Assembly (NCBI GenBank): GCA_002343685.1
Contig: DDRS01000017.1
Coordinates: 218,693 to 282,692 of the forward strand
Direction of reading: 5' to 3'
Origin: Thiobacillus denitrificans
Lineage (GTDB): Bacteria > Pseudomonadota > Gammaproteobacteria > Burkholderiales > Thiobacillaceae
Length of the DNA stretch: 64,000 nucleotides
Both the position numbers and the translations under genes were made by a program. Within the stretch, counting starts at the first letter, position 1. Every line of letters begins with the position of its first letter. Of this stretch, positions 53,503 through 62,157 are shown one piece after another. The notes beneath the pieces were generated by a model. It was given only the letters and a program-made list of their open reading frames with translations. It had not been told where the DNA came from and searched no databases.

Positions 53503-55202
53503 CGTGCGACAGCCCGCTTCTCAGGTATCGCGGACGCGGCCGGGACGCCCGGGTGAAGGTGCAAAACCGCTCGCATGGGACGCTCGGGTCGGACTGACGT
53601 TCCACCACCGCCCTGCAGGCGGAACATGCTTACAGCCTGGGCAAGCTTGTCCGCCCGTTCATGCAGGCTCTCTGCCGCCGCTGCGGCCTGCTCCACCAGC
53701 GCGGCATTCTGCTGGGTCATTTCGTCCATCTGGCCGACTGCCTGATTGACCTGCTCGATGCCGGCACTCTGCTGCTGGCTTGCCGTGGCAATCCCGTTCA
53801 TGAGCTCAGCCACCAGCTCCACCGAAGTGACGATGTCTTCCATGGCCCCGCCTGCTTCACCCACCAACTTACTGCCCAGATCGACCTTTTCCACCGAATC
53901 GCCGATGAGCGACTTGATCTCGCGGGCGGCACCGGCGGAACGCTGCGCCAGGCTCCTGACTTCGCCCGCAACCACGGCGAAACCGCGCCCCTGTTCCCCG
54001 GCGCGCGCCGCCTCCACGGCGGCGTTCAGCGCCAGAATATTGGTCTGGAAGGCGATACCGTCGATCACGCCGATGATGTCGGCAATTTTCTTCGAACTGG
54101 CGCTGATCGAGGCCATGGTGTCGACCACCTGTCCAACCATCGCCCCGCCCTTGGCAGCAATCTCGGCAGTCGAGCCGACCAGCTGGTTGGCATGGCGCGC
54201 ATGCTCGGCATTCTGCTTCACCGCACTGGTGAGCTCTTCCATGGAGCTGGCAGTTTCCTCGAGGCTCGATGCCTGCGATTCGGTACGCCCAGACAGGTCT
54301 GCGTTGCCGGAAGCGATCTCGCTGGCCGCAATCCTGATGCTCTCGACGTTCAAGCCGATATCGGACACCGCGCCGACCATGTTGGCCTTCATCTGGGTCA
54401 GCGCACGCATCAGCTGGCCGGTCTCGTCCCAGGCTGACACCTCGAACTGAAGCGACAGATCGCCGCCCGCGATCGCGTGTGCGACGCCCAACGCACGGTC
54501 CAGCGGGCGCAGGATCGTGCGCGAGATGAAATAACCGAATGACAGCGTCAGGAACGCACCGATTCCGCCTGCCGTCACCATCAATGCAGGAAGCGCACTC
54601 TGCACGCCGGCTGCCTTGGCCAGGGCGCTGGTTTCCCACCCGCCGAACAGGCCGAGCCCCAGCATCAAGACCGCACCGATCCCGGTGCTCAACGCAATGC
54701 GCTGATTGACCGGAATACGCCGGAAAGACATCAACCGGCCGAGCAGTCCAGTACGGACGACCATGCCATGCCGGATCGCCATATGGTCCGCCCGGCCCTC
54801 CTTGAATTGGCGATAAAGATGCTCGGCTTCGGCTATCTGTGCCCGCGACACCTTGGTGCGAACCGACAGGTAGCCGTTCGTCACGCCGTTTTCATGCACT
54901 GGCGTCACGTTGGCGAACACCCAGTAGAAATCGCCATCCTTGCGGCGGTTCTTCACCGCGCCGCTCCAGGGCAAACCGGCTTTCACGGTGGCCCAGAGAT
55001 CCGAAAACGCTTCTTCCGGCATGTCCGGGTGGCGGACAAGATTATGGGGTTTCCCGAGCAGTTCTGCTTCGCTAAAACCGCTTGCCTCGATGAAGGCGAG
55101 GTTTGCGTAGATGATTCGCCCCTTCAGATCAGTCCTGGAGACCAGCGACACGCCGTCGCTCAATTCATATTCACGATTCGTAATGGGCAAATTGACGCGC
55201 AT
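53499..55202 (-). CDS. aer: Aer-type chemoreceptor with N-terminal PAS domain
   Basis: A methyl-accepting chemotaxis protein of 567 residues. The PAS domain (about 1-125, NREYELSDGVSLVSRTDLKG, then GAVKNRRKDGDFYWV) is the Aer type that senses redox or oxygen through FAD. Two membrane helices (about 172-192 and 205-228) without a large periplasmic domain, a HAMP region (about 228-280) and a signalling domain with the tip EVRSLAQRSAGAAREIK follow. A sigma-28 promoter lies upstream, so it is expressed with the flagellar regulon. Confidence 0.92.
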   Translation of the reverse strand: MRVNLPITNREYELSDGVSLVSRTDLKGRIIYANLAFIEASGFSEAELLGKPHNLVRHPDMPEEAFSDLWATVKAGLPWSGAVKNRRKDGDFYWVFANVTPVHENGVTNGYLSVRTKVSRAQIAEAEHLYRQFKEGRADHMAIRHGMVVRTGLLGRLMSFRRIPVNQRIALSTGIGAVLMLGLGLFGGWETSALAKAAGVQSALPALMVTAGGIGAFLTLSFGYFISRTILRPLDRALGVAHAIAGGDLSLQFEVSAWDETGQLMRALTQMKANMVGAVSDIGLNVESIRIAASEIASGNADLSGRTESQASSLEETASSMEELTSAVKQNAEHARHANQLVGSTAEIAAKGGAMVGQVVDTMASISASSKKIADIIGVIDGIAFQTNILALNAAVEAARAGEQGRGFAVVAGEVRSLAQRSAGAAREIKSLIGDSVEKVDLGSKLVGEAGGAMEDIVTSVELVAELMNGIATASQQQSAGIEQVNQAVGQMDEMTQQNAALVEQAAAAAESLHERADKLAQAVSMFRLQGGGGTSVRPERPMRAVLHLHPGVPAASAIPEKRAVAR

Positions 55203-55274
55203 ACCTTCCTCAACTATCTGCTATTTCTCGATACGTTATCCGGCGGACCATTCAAGACAAATGAAACATATACA

Positions 55275-55286
55275 GATAACGTTATC
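55275..55286. repeat. Palindrome and repeated ACGTTATCC in the aer leader
   Basis: GATAACGTTATC is a 12-bp perfect palindrome at the expected transcript start. ACGTTATCC (55279-55287) recurs at 55233-55241, 46 bases away. It may be a regulator site affecting aer. No known motif was recognised. Confidence 0.4.
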
Positions 55287-55290
55287 CTTA

Positions 55291-55317
55291 ATATCGTCTT
55301 TCCCAGCTTAAACTTTA
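55291..55317 (-). promoter_or_regulatory. Sigma-28 (FliA) promoter of aer
   Basis: On the minus strand TAAAGTTT (55317-55310), exactly 11 bases, then GACGATAT (55298-55291). The consensus is TAAAGTTT-N11-GCCGATAA; the first box is perfect and the second matches six of eight. The transcript would start near 55284, about 80 bases before the aer ATG. Confidence 0.8.
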
Positions 55318-55444
55318 GCGCCCCGACCTATCTGGAATACACGCGCAGGCAGACAAGACCCGAACCATGGGACACCCGGCAGGTCAATCGAGACAGGTAA
55401 TGTCGCAAAGTATGCGAGAGGATGCAGCCTTACGCGCTGCGGGC

Positions 55445-55909
55445 TTACGTGCCGCCCGTAAAGCCGTTTTGCCGCCAGGCCTCGAACACGACCACGCTGA
55501 CGGCATTGGACAGGTTCATGCTGCGCGAGCCGGGCAGCATCGGCAGGCGCAGGCGATGGTCCGCGTCGAACTGCCCCAGGATATCCGGAGGCAGGCCGCG
55601 CGACTCCGGGCCGAACAGCAGCACGTCGTCCGGCCGAAAGGCGATATCGGCATAGCGTGCGCTGCCCTTGGTGGTGAGCGCAAACCAGCGCCGGCCGGCC
55701 AGGGCCGCCTGTACCGCGTCCCAGCCGGCATGCACCGTGACGCAGGCCATGTCGTGGTAATCCAGCCCGGCGCGCGCCACCTGCTTGTCCGACAGGTCGA
55801 AGCCCAGTGGCTCGACCAGATGCAGACGGCAACCGGTGTTGGCCGCAAGGCGGATGAGGTTGCCGGTGTTGGGCGGAATCTCGGGCTGAAACAAAACGAT
55901 GTCAAACAT
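55445..55909 (-). CDS. trmL: tRNA (cytidine(34)-2'-O)-methyltransferase TrmL
   Basis: A small SPOUT methyltransferase that modifies the wobble base of tRNA-Leu. It has 154 residues. The N-terminus MFDIVLFQPEIPPNTGNLIR and the knot motifs LLFGPESRGLP and SMNLSNAVSVVVFEAWRQ match TrmL/CspR. It is divergent from gshA with a 43-base spacer. Confidence 0.95.
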   Translation of the reverse strand: MFDIVLFQPEIPPNTGNLIRLAANTGCRLHLVEPLGFDLSDKQVARAGLDYHDMACVTVHAGWDAVQAALAGRRWFALTTKGSARYADIAFRPDDVLLFGPESRGLPPDILGQFDADHRLRLPMLPGSRSMNLSNAVSVVVFEAWRQNGFTGGT

Positions 55910-55952
55910 CCGGCTTGGCCTAAAATAAAACCTTCTTCGAAAGCCCTATTCT

Positions 55953-57260
55953 ATGGTTCCTTACCTCACCACTGCACTCACCGGCCCGCTGCTGGAGTTG
56001 GAAAAACGCCTGCTTGATGCCCAGCCGACCATCGAGCACTGGTTTCGCCAGCAATGGAAGGAACAGTCGGCGCCGTTCTATACCTCGGTCGACATCCGCA
56101 ACGCGGGCTTCAAGCTGGCCCCGGTCGACACCAATCTGTTTCCGGGCGGCTTCAACAACCTCAACCCGTCGTTCATGTCGCTGTCCATCCACGCGGCGAT
56201 GGGCGCGGTGGAAAAGATCTGCCCCGACGCCCAGCGCCTGCTGCTGATCCCGGAGAACCACACGCGCAATACCTTCTACCTGCAGAACGTCGCGGTGCTC
56301 GCGCACATCCTGCGCCAGACCGGTCTGATCGTACGCATCGGCACCCTGATTCCCGAGATCACCCAGCCGACCACACTGGAACTGCCAGCCGGCGGGCGTC
56401 TCACGCTGGAGCCGCTCGTCCGCAAGGGCGACCGCGTCGGGCTGGAGGGCTTCGACCCCTGCGCAGTACTGCTCAACAACGACCTTTCGGCGGGCGTGCC
56501 CGATATCCTCAAGGGTATCGAGCAGACCATCATGCCGCCGCTGCACGCCGGCTGGGCGACCCGCCGCAAGTCGAGCCACTTCGCGGCCTACCAGCACGTC
56601 GCCAGCGAATTCTCCCGGCTGGTCGGCATCGACCCCTGGCTGATCGACCCCTATTTCAACCACTGCGGCAAGATCGACTTCCAGGCGCGCCAAGGCGAAG
56701 AATGCCTGGCCGAGAAAGTGGGCGAGATGCTGGACAAGATCCAGCTCAAATACGACGAGTACCGCATCGACCAGCCGCCCTTCGTCATCGTCAAGGCCGA
56801 CGCCGGCACCTATGGCATGGGGATCATGACGGTGAAATCGCCGGACGATGTGCGCGAACTCAACCGCAAGCAGCGCAACAAGATGGCGGTCGGCAAGGAA
56901 GGACTCGCCTTCAGCGAGGTATTGATCCAGGAAGGGGTCTATACCTTCGAGAGCATCAACGGCGCAGTCGCCGAACCGGTGGTCTACATGCTCGACCATT
57001 TCGTCGTCGGCGGCTTCTACCGCGTGCACACCGGGCGCGGGTCGGACGAGAACCTCAACAGCCCCGGCATGCATTTCGTGCCCCTGGCGTTCGACGACAC
57101 CTGCCTGACGCCCGACCGCAGCGCCAACCCCGACGCCGCGCCCAACCGTTTCTACGCCTACGGGGTGATTGCACGGCTGGCGATGCTGGCCGCCAGCATC
57201 GAGCTCGACGAGGCGCTCAACGAGGCCGAGAACACCGAAAACGCGGTTGCCGCTGCATGA
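55953..57260 (+). CDS. gshA: Glutamate--cysteine ligase, Acidithiobacillus/betaproteobacterial type
   Basis: First enzyme of glutathione synthesis, 435 residues. It does not resemble E. coli GshA but the separate family first described for Acidithiobacillus ferrooxidans; motifs include PVDTNLFPGGFNNLNP (about 50-65), the SSHFAAYQHVASEFS region and the nucleotide segment VIVKADAGTYGMGIMTVKSP, shortened here. The next gene, gshB, overlaps its stop by 4 bases, and both belong to a continuous coupled series up to ptsI. This type is common in Thiobacillus relatives. Confidence 0.93.
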   Translation: MVPYLTTALTGPLLELEKRLLDAQPTIEHWFRQQWKEQSAPFYTSVDIRNAGFKLAPVDTNLFPGGFNNLNPSFMSLSIHAAMGAVEKICPDAQRLLLIPENHTRNTFYLQNVAVLAHILRQTGLIVRIGTLIPEITQPTTLELPAGGRLTLEPLVRKGDRVGLEGFDPCAVLLNNDLSAGVPDILKGIEQTIMPPLHAGWATRRKSSHFAAYQHVASEFSRLVGIDPWLIDPYFNHCGKIDFQARQGEECLAEKVGEMLDKIQLKYDEYRIDQPPFVIVKADAGTYGMGIMTVKSPDDVRELNRKQRNKMAVGKEGLAFSEVLIQEGVYTFESINGAVAEPVVYMLDHFVVGGFYRVHTGRGSDENLNSPGMHFVPLAFDDTCLTPDRSANPDAAPNRFYAYGVIARLAMLAASIELDEALNEAENTENAVAAA

Positions 57261-58213
57261 AACTGCTGTTCATCGTCGATCCCCTGGCCGGCCTCAAGCC
57301 TTACAAGGACAGTTCGGTGGCCATGATGCGCGCCGCCGTGGCGCGCGGCCATGCCGTGTTCGCTGCCGAGGCCAGCCAATTGCACATCGCAAGCGGCATC
57401 GCCTGTACGGCCTGCGCCGCGCTTGAAGTACGCGCCGACGACGACTGGTACCGCGTCACGCAAAGCGATGTTCGCGCCCTGAAGGATTTCGACGCCGTGG
57501 TGATGCGCACCGACCCGCCGGTGGACACCGATTATCTGCTGGCCACCCATCTGCTGGGTATTGCCGAAACCAATGGCGCGCGCGTATTGAACCGGCCGGC
57601 CGCCCTGCGCGATTTCAACGAGAAACTGGCGATCCTCAATTTTCCGCAATTCGTCGCCCCCACCCTGGTTGCCGCTGATGCTGCAAATATCGGGCGTTTC
57701 CTCGCCGAGCATCGGGACATCATCGTCAAGCCCCTCACCGAAATGGGCGGCAGCGGCATCTTCCGCCTTACGCAATCCGACCTCAATCGCAACGCCATCC
57801 TCGAAACGCTGACGCAACGCGGCCGCCGCGCCATCATGGCGCAGCGCTATCTGCCGGAAATCCAGGACGGCGACAAACGCATCCTCCTGATCGACGGCGA
57901 AGTGGTGCCATGGGCGCTGGCGCGCATTCCCCTGGCGGGCGAGACGCGCGGCAACCTCGCCGCGGGCGGCACGGCCCGTGCGCAACCCCTGTCCGCGCGC
58001 GACCGCGAGATCGCCGACACGATCGCACCATGGGCGAAGGCCCGCGGTATCTTCCTCGCCGGGCTCGACGTGATCGGCGACTGCCTCACCGAAATCAACG
58101 TCACCAGTCCGACCGGTTTCCAGGAGATCGCCGCCCAGACCGGGCACGACGTTGCCGCACAATTTATCGCCGCGGTCGAGCACACCCGGCTCGTCGAACA
58201 GTCGCCGGGATGA
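57257..58213 (+). CDS. gshB: Glutathione synthetase
   Basis: ATP-grasp enzyme that joins glycine to gamma-glutamylcysteine. It has 318 residues. The start MKLLFIVDPLAGLKPYKDSS (ATG at 57257 overlapping the gshA stop) gives the standard GshB N-terminus; the ATP-grasp loop GGSGIFRLT and the metal site EINVTSPTGFQE are intact. The frame is open far upstream inside gshA, but the homologous protein begins here. It overlaps the GNAT gene by 4 bases. Confidence 0.96.
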   Translation: MKLLFIVDPLAGLKPYKDSSVAMMRAAVARGHAVFAAEASQLHIASGIACTACAALEVRADDDWYRVTQSDVRALKDFDAVVMRTDPPVDTDYLLATHLLGIAETNGARVLNRPAALRDFNEKLAILNFPQFVAPTLVAADAANIGRFLAEHRDIIVKPLTEMGGSGIFRLTQSDLNRNAILETLTQRGRRAIMAQRYLPEIQDGDKRILLIDGEVVPWALARIPLAGETRGNLAAGGTARAQPLSARDREIADTIAPWAKARGIFLAGLDVIGDCLTEINVTSPTGFQEIAAQTGHDVAAQFIAAVEHTRLVEQSPG

Positions 58214-58689
58214 CCGCCGACATCCTGATCCAGCAGGCCCATACGAAGGATGCCCCCGCGATTGCCGTCCTGGTCGGCGAATTGCTCGTGGAAATCATGA
58301 ACGCGATCGACACCCAGGCCTTCAACTTCAATCTCCAGGAAACGACCGCAAGACTGGAGGCATACCTCGCCAACGGGACCTATGTCGTCTTTGTGGCCCG
58401 GCCTGCCAACGGCGATCCGGTCGGCTTCGTGGCGCTCTGCGAATGCCACGCGCTGTATGCCGAAGGCGCTTTCGGCACGATCCCGGAACTGTACGTTCGC
58501 CCGGCATACCGCACCCGCAGGCTGGGAATGCGGCTGGTCTCCGAAGCCAAGGCATACGGCACGGCGCGAGGCTGGAAACGGCTGGAAGTCACCACCCCGC
58601 CGCTTCCGCAATTCGACAGGACGCTGGCGTTTTATGTGCGCGAAGGATTCTCTGTTGCCGGTGGCCGCAAGCTGAGAACGCTGTTGTGA
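58210..58689 (+). CDS. GNAT family N-acetyltransferase
   Basis: A 159-residue acetyltransferase. The acetyl-CoA motif (PELYVRPAYRTRRLGMRLVSEA, truncated here) shows the R/Q-x-x-G-x-G/A-like signature in degraded form (RTRRLGMRL). The ATG overlaps the gshB stop. The substrate is unknown; coupling to gshAB might suggest a small thiol, amine or aminoacyl compound, but this is speculation. Confidence 0.85.
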   Translation: MTADILIQQAHTKDAPAIAVLVGELLVEIMNAIDTQAFNFNLQETTARLEAYLANGTYVVFVARPANGDPVGFVALCECHALYAEGAFGTIPELYVRPAYRTRRLGMRLVSEAKAYGTARGWKRLEVTTPPLPQFDRTLAFYVREGFSVAGGRKLRTLL

Positions 58690-58697
58690 GGCGTACC

Positions 58698-59723
58698 ATG
58701 TCGAACGCCACCGCCCTGAATGGACGCATCGCACGGTTCGTCATGTGGTGTGTACTCCTGCCCCTCGCACTGGCTGCCTGCAGTTCGCCGCCACTGGTCC
58801 AGCAGCAATCCTACGTTTTCGGCACCCTAGTCGAAGTCAGCGTCTATGATGCGCCGGAAGCACAGGCCCAACAGGCGATCGCCGCCGTCCTGGCGCGTTT
58901 CGATGCACTGCATCACCAATTGCATGCTTGGCAACCGAGCGAACTGTCGCGGCTCAACGCCGGACTGGCCAAAGGGGCACGCATCCCCGTCTCCCCCGAG
59001 CTCGCCGCCATGCTGCGTGACGCCCAAACGGTTTCGGCCCGGTCGAACGATCTGTTCAACCCGGCCATCGGCAACCTGATTGCATTGTGGGGCTTCCATG
59101 CCGACACCCCGCAAGGGAACGTACCGGATGCCGCCGCCATTGCACGCTGGGTGAGGGCAGCGCCGCGCATGGAAGACCTGCATATCGAAAACAACCAGGT
59201 CTGGAGCGACAATACGGCCGTCCAGCTGGATCTCGGCGGCTACGCCAAAGGCTACGCACTGGATGAGGCCGTTCGCATCCTGACATCCCACGGCATCAAG
59301 AACGCGCTGGTGAACATCGGCGGCAATGTCATCGCGCTGGGGCAGCACGGCGACCGTCCATGGCGCGTTGGCATCCAGCACCCGCGCAAGCCCGGCACGC
59401 TGGCCACGCTGGATCTGCACGACGGCGACGCAATCGGCACCTCGGGCGATTACCAGCGCTATTTCGAGGCCGGCGGGCATCGCTACTGCCACCTGATCGA
59501 TCCACGCACCGGCTGGCCGGCATCCGGCATGCAATCGGTCACGATCCTGGTGTCGGGCGATCATGCCGGGACGCGTTCGGACGCGCTGTCCAAACCGCTC
59601 TTCATCGACGGTGCCGCCCGGCTGGCCGATCATGCATCCCGTCTGGGCATCGCCAACTATCTGGCGGTGGACGCCGCCGGGCAAATCCATGTCTCCCCAG
59701 CAATGAAGGCCCGGCTTCGCTAG
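58698..59723 (+). CDS. apbE: FAD:protein FMN transferase ApbE, lipoprotein
   Basis: Attaches FMN to threonine of periplasmic or membrane flavoproteins (NqrBC, RnfDG, NosR-type). It has 341 residues. A hydrophobic leader ends in the lipobox LAAC (cleavage before Cys28), so the mature protein is lipid-anchored. ApbE motifs GGYAKGYALDEAV and HLIDPRTGWPA are present. It starts at the ATG at 58698, 9 bases after the GNAT stop. No obvious flavoprotein target is in the window. Confidence 0.95.
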   Translation: MSNATALNGRIARFVMWCVLLPLALAACSSPPLVQQQSYVFGTLVEVSVYDAPEAQAQQAIAAVLARFDALHHQLHAWQPSELSRLNAGLAKGARIPVSPELAAMLRDAQTVSARSNDLFNPAIGNLIALWGFHADTPQGNVPDAAAIARWVRAAPRMEDLHIENNQVWSDNTAVQLDLGGYAKGYALDEAVRILTSHGIKNALVNIGGNVIALGQHGDRPWRVGIQHPRKPGTLATLDLHDGDAIGTSGDYQRYFEAGGHRYCHLIDPRTGWPASGMQSVTILVSGDHAGTRSDALSKPLFIDGAARLADHASRLGIANYLAVDAAGQIHVSPAMKARLR

Positions 59724-59752
59724 AATGCTGGTTTTGGCCTGACATCCACCCC

Positions 59753-60169
59753 ATGATAGGCATTCTCATCGTCGCCCACGGCTCGCTCGCCGACAGTCTG
59801 GTCGAATGCGCCACCCACGTGTTGGGGCAGCGCCCGCGCGGCCTCGCCACGCTGGATTTCATCGGCCATGCCGATCCCGACGAGCGGCAGAAGGCGTTGC
59901 AGTCCCGCCTGGCCGAACTGGACGAAGGCGACGGTATCCTGGTGCTGACCGACGTATACGGCGCCACACCCAGCAACACGCTATGCCGCCTGCTCGAACC
60001 CGCCCATATCGAAGGCGTTTCCGGCGTCAACCTGCCGATGCTGCTGAAGGCGCTGAACTACCGCGACACCCTGGCATTGCCGCAACTCATCGAGCGTATC
60101 GTCGAAGGCGGCCGCAACAGCATCAACCATATTTCCGAGACCATGTGCCATGCAGCAACGGGACGTTGA
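59753..60169 (+). CDS. PTS EIIA component, mannose type (regulatory)
   Basis: A 138-residue EIIA-Man fold protein with the phosphorylatable His9 in VAHGS. It overlaps ptsH by 20 bases. No EIIB, EIIC or EIID gene is nearby, so this is the regulatory PTS branch of betaproteobacteria rather than a sugar transporter. Confidence 0.92.
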   Translation: MIGILIVAHGSLADSLVECATHVLGQRPRGLATLDFIGHADPDERQKALQSRLAELDEGDGILVLTDVYGATPSNTLCRLLEPAHIEGVSGVNLPMLLKALNYRDTLALPQLIERIVEGGRNSINHISETMCHAATGR

Positions 60170-60419
60170 AATCGTCAACAAACTGGGCCTGCATGCGCGC
60201 CCGTCGGCCCGGCTGACCCAGCTAGCGTCGAGCTTCAAGAGCAATGTGTTCATGTCGCGCAATGGCCGTCGCGTCAATGCCAAGAGCATCATGGGCGTGA
60301 TGATGCTGGCCGCGGCCAAGGGGACGACCGTGTCCCTGGAGACCGACGGCGACGATGAAGTGGAAGCCATCGACGCACTGGCCGGCCTGATTTCCAGCGG
60401 TTTCGGGGAGGAACTGTGA
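60150..60419 (+). CDS. ptsH: Phosphocarrier protein HPr
   Basis: HPr of 89 residues. His15 lies in KLGLHARPSARLT, and the regulatory serine near residue 47 in NAKSIMGVMML shows that HPr kinase (HprK) regulation is possible. The ATG is inside the EIIA gene; the stop overlaps the ptsI GTG. Confidence 0.95.
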   Translation: MQQRDVEIVNKLGLHARPSARLTQLASSFKSNVFMSRNGRRVNAKSIMGVMMLAAAKGTTVSLETDGDDEVEAIDALAGLISSGFGEEL

Positions 60420-62140
60420 GCTTCTCGCTGCACGGCATCGGTGTCTCGGGCGGCATCGCCATCGGCTATGCGCACCTCACCTCCAACGCACGCGTCGAAG
60501 TGCCGCAGTACATGCTCGACCGCAAGTACATCAAGGACGAACTGGCACGCTTCGACGAGGCCATCTTCGCCACCCGCGCCGAGCTCGAGGTCCTGCGCAG
60601 CCACATTCCGCCCAATGCACCGGCCGAGCTGTCGGCATTTCTCGACATGCACCTGATGTTCCTCGGCGATTCGATGATCGCCGAGGCGCCCAAGCGCCTG
60701 ATCCGAGAAACCCAGTGCAATGCCGAATGGGCGCTGGCGCAGCAGATGGAAGCGCTGGTGGCACGCTTCGAGGAAATCGACGACGCCTATCTGCGCAGCC
60801 GCCAGGAAGACGTGGTGCAGGTGGTACAGCGCGTGCTGAAGGCATTGATGGGCCACCCCAGCCACCTGCCGCTGGACGTCGATTTCGACAGCGAACGCAT
60901 CCTGGTCGCGCACGAGCTGTCGCCGGCCGACATGGTCATCTTCAAGAACGTGCATTTCGCCGCCTTCATCACCGATCTCGGCGGCACCACGTCGCATACC
61001 GCGATCCTCGCGCGCAGCATGGGCATGCCGTCTGTGATGGCGCTGCACAACGGGCGCGGCCTGATCCGCGACCACGACCTGCTGATCGTCGACGGCCGCG
61101 ACGGCGTGGTGATCGTCAACCCGGACGAATCGGTGCTGGCCGAATACCGGCTGCGGCAGAATCAATGGCGCATCGACACCGACAAGCTCAAGCGGCTGAA
61201 GACCAGCAAATCGGCCACCCTGGACGGCACGCCGGTCGAACTGATGGCCAACATCGAGTTGCTCTCCGACATCGACGCGGTGAAGGCCGCGGGTGCGCAC
61301 GGCATCGGCCTGTTCCGCAGCGAGTTCCTCTTCCTCAACCGCAGCGACCTGCCGAGCGAGGAAGAACAATACGAATCCTACAAGGCAGTGGCCGAAGCGC
61401 TGGACGGCAAGCCGGTCACCATCCGCACGCTCGACCTGGGCGCCGACAAGCAGGCGCCGTGGGGCCACACCGTGGCCGACAATCCGGCACTGGGCCTGCG
61501 CGCGATCCGCCTGTGCCTGGCCGAACCCGGCCTGTTCCATGCCCAGTTGCGCGCGATCCTGCGGGCATCGGTCCACGGCCAGGTGCGCATCCTCATCCCC
61601 ATGCTGGCGAGTTTCATGGAACTGCGCCAGACCCTGCAACGTATCGACGAGGCCAAGGCCTCGCTGCGCAAGGACGGGCTGAAATTCGACGAAGGCATCC
61701 CGCTCGGCGGCATGATCGAAGTCCCCGCCGCCGCGCTCTCGGCCAATTTCTTCGCCGAGCAGCTCGACTTCCTGTCGATCGGCACCAATGACCTGATCCA
61801 GTACACGCTGGCGATCGACCGCGCCGACGACAGCGTCGCGCATCTGTACGATCCGCTGCATCCCGCGGTACTCAACCTCATCCAACTGACCATCCGGGCC
61901 GGCGACAAGGCCGGCAAGCCGGTTTCGGTATGCGGGGAAATGGCGGGCGATCCGCTGCTGACGCGCTTGCTGCTGGGTCTGGGGCTGCGGACGTTTTCGA
62001 TGCAGCCCGCCAGCCTGCTGCAGGTCAAGCAGCAGGTGCTGAAATCCCACCTGGATGAATTGACTTCGGCCACGCAGCGATTGCTGAAGAACACCGACCC
62101 GGACAAGACCTCGGTGCTGCTGGAACGCCTGAACGGCTAG
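60416..62140 (+). CDS. ptsI: Phosphoenolpyruvate--protein phosphotransferase, enzyme I
   Basis: Enzyme I of the PTS, 574 residues. It starts at a GTG overlapping the ptsH stop (GTGA). The swivelling phospho-His domain has GGTTSHTAILARSMG with His near 189. The C-terminal PEP-binding barrel holds GIGLFRSEFLF and the catalytic Cys in the VSVCGEMAGDP segment. It is the last gene of gshA-gshB-GNAT-apbE-EIIA-ptsH-ptsI and ends 17 bases before the convergent dynamin-like gene. Confidence 0.97.
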   Translation: MSFSLHGIGVSGGIAIGYAHLTSNARVEVPQYMLDRKYIKDELARFDEAIFATRAELEVLRSHIPPNAPAELSAFLDMHLMFLGDSMIAEAPKRLIRETQCNAEWALAQQMEALVARFEEIDDAYLRSRQEDVVQVVQRVLKALMGHPSHLPLDVDFDSERILVAHELSPADMVIFKNVHFAAFITDLGGTTSHTAILARSMGMPSVMALHNGRGLIRDHDLLIVDGRDGVVIVNPDESVLAEYRLRQNQWRIDTDKLKRLKTSKSATLDGTPVELMANIELLSDIDAVKAAGAHGIGLFRSEFLFLNRSDLPSEEEQYESYKAVAEALDGKPVTIRTLDLGADKQAPWGHTVADNPALGLRAIRLCLAEPGLFHAQLRAILRASVHGQVRILIPMLASFMELRQTLQRIDEAKASLRKDGLKFDEGIPLGGMIEVPAAALSANFFAEQLDFLSIGTNDLIQYTLAIDRADDSVAHLYDPLHPAVLNLIQLTIRAGDKAGKPVSVCGEMAGDPLLTRLLLGLGLRTFSMQPASLLQVKQQVLKSHLDELTSATQRLLKNTDPDKTSVLLERLNG

Positions 62141-62157
62141 TCGAGCCTGGCGGCCCC

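Larger units (their letters stand above)
55203..55444. other. 242-base intergenic region between aer and trmL
   Basis: AT-rich compared with its surroundings. It holds the sigma-28 promoter and the palindrome listed separately. No further ORF with a ribosome site and no terminator hairpin was found. Confidence 0.5.

Noticed and set aside
56054..57256. Upstream extension of gshB within gshA
   Set aside because: The extension is an Arg/Pro-rich out-of-frame reading of gshA. GshB begins at MKLLFIVDP with an ATGA overlap.
59981..62050. A 689-codon minus-strand reading frame
   Set aside because: It is opposite ptsH and ptsI, which carry intact catalytic motifs.
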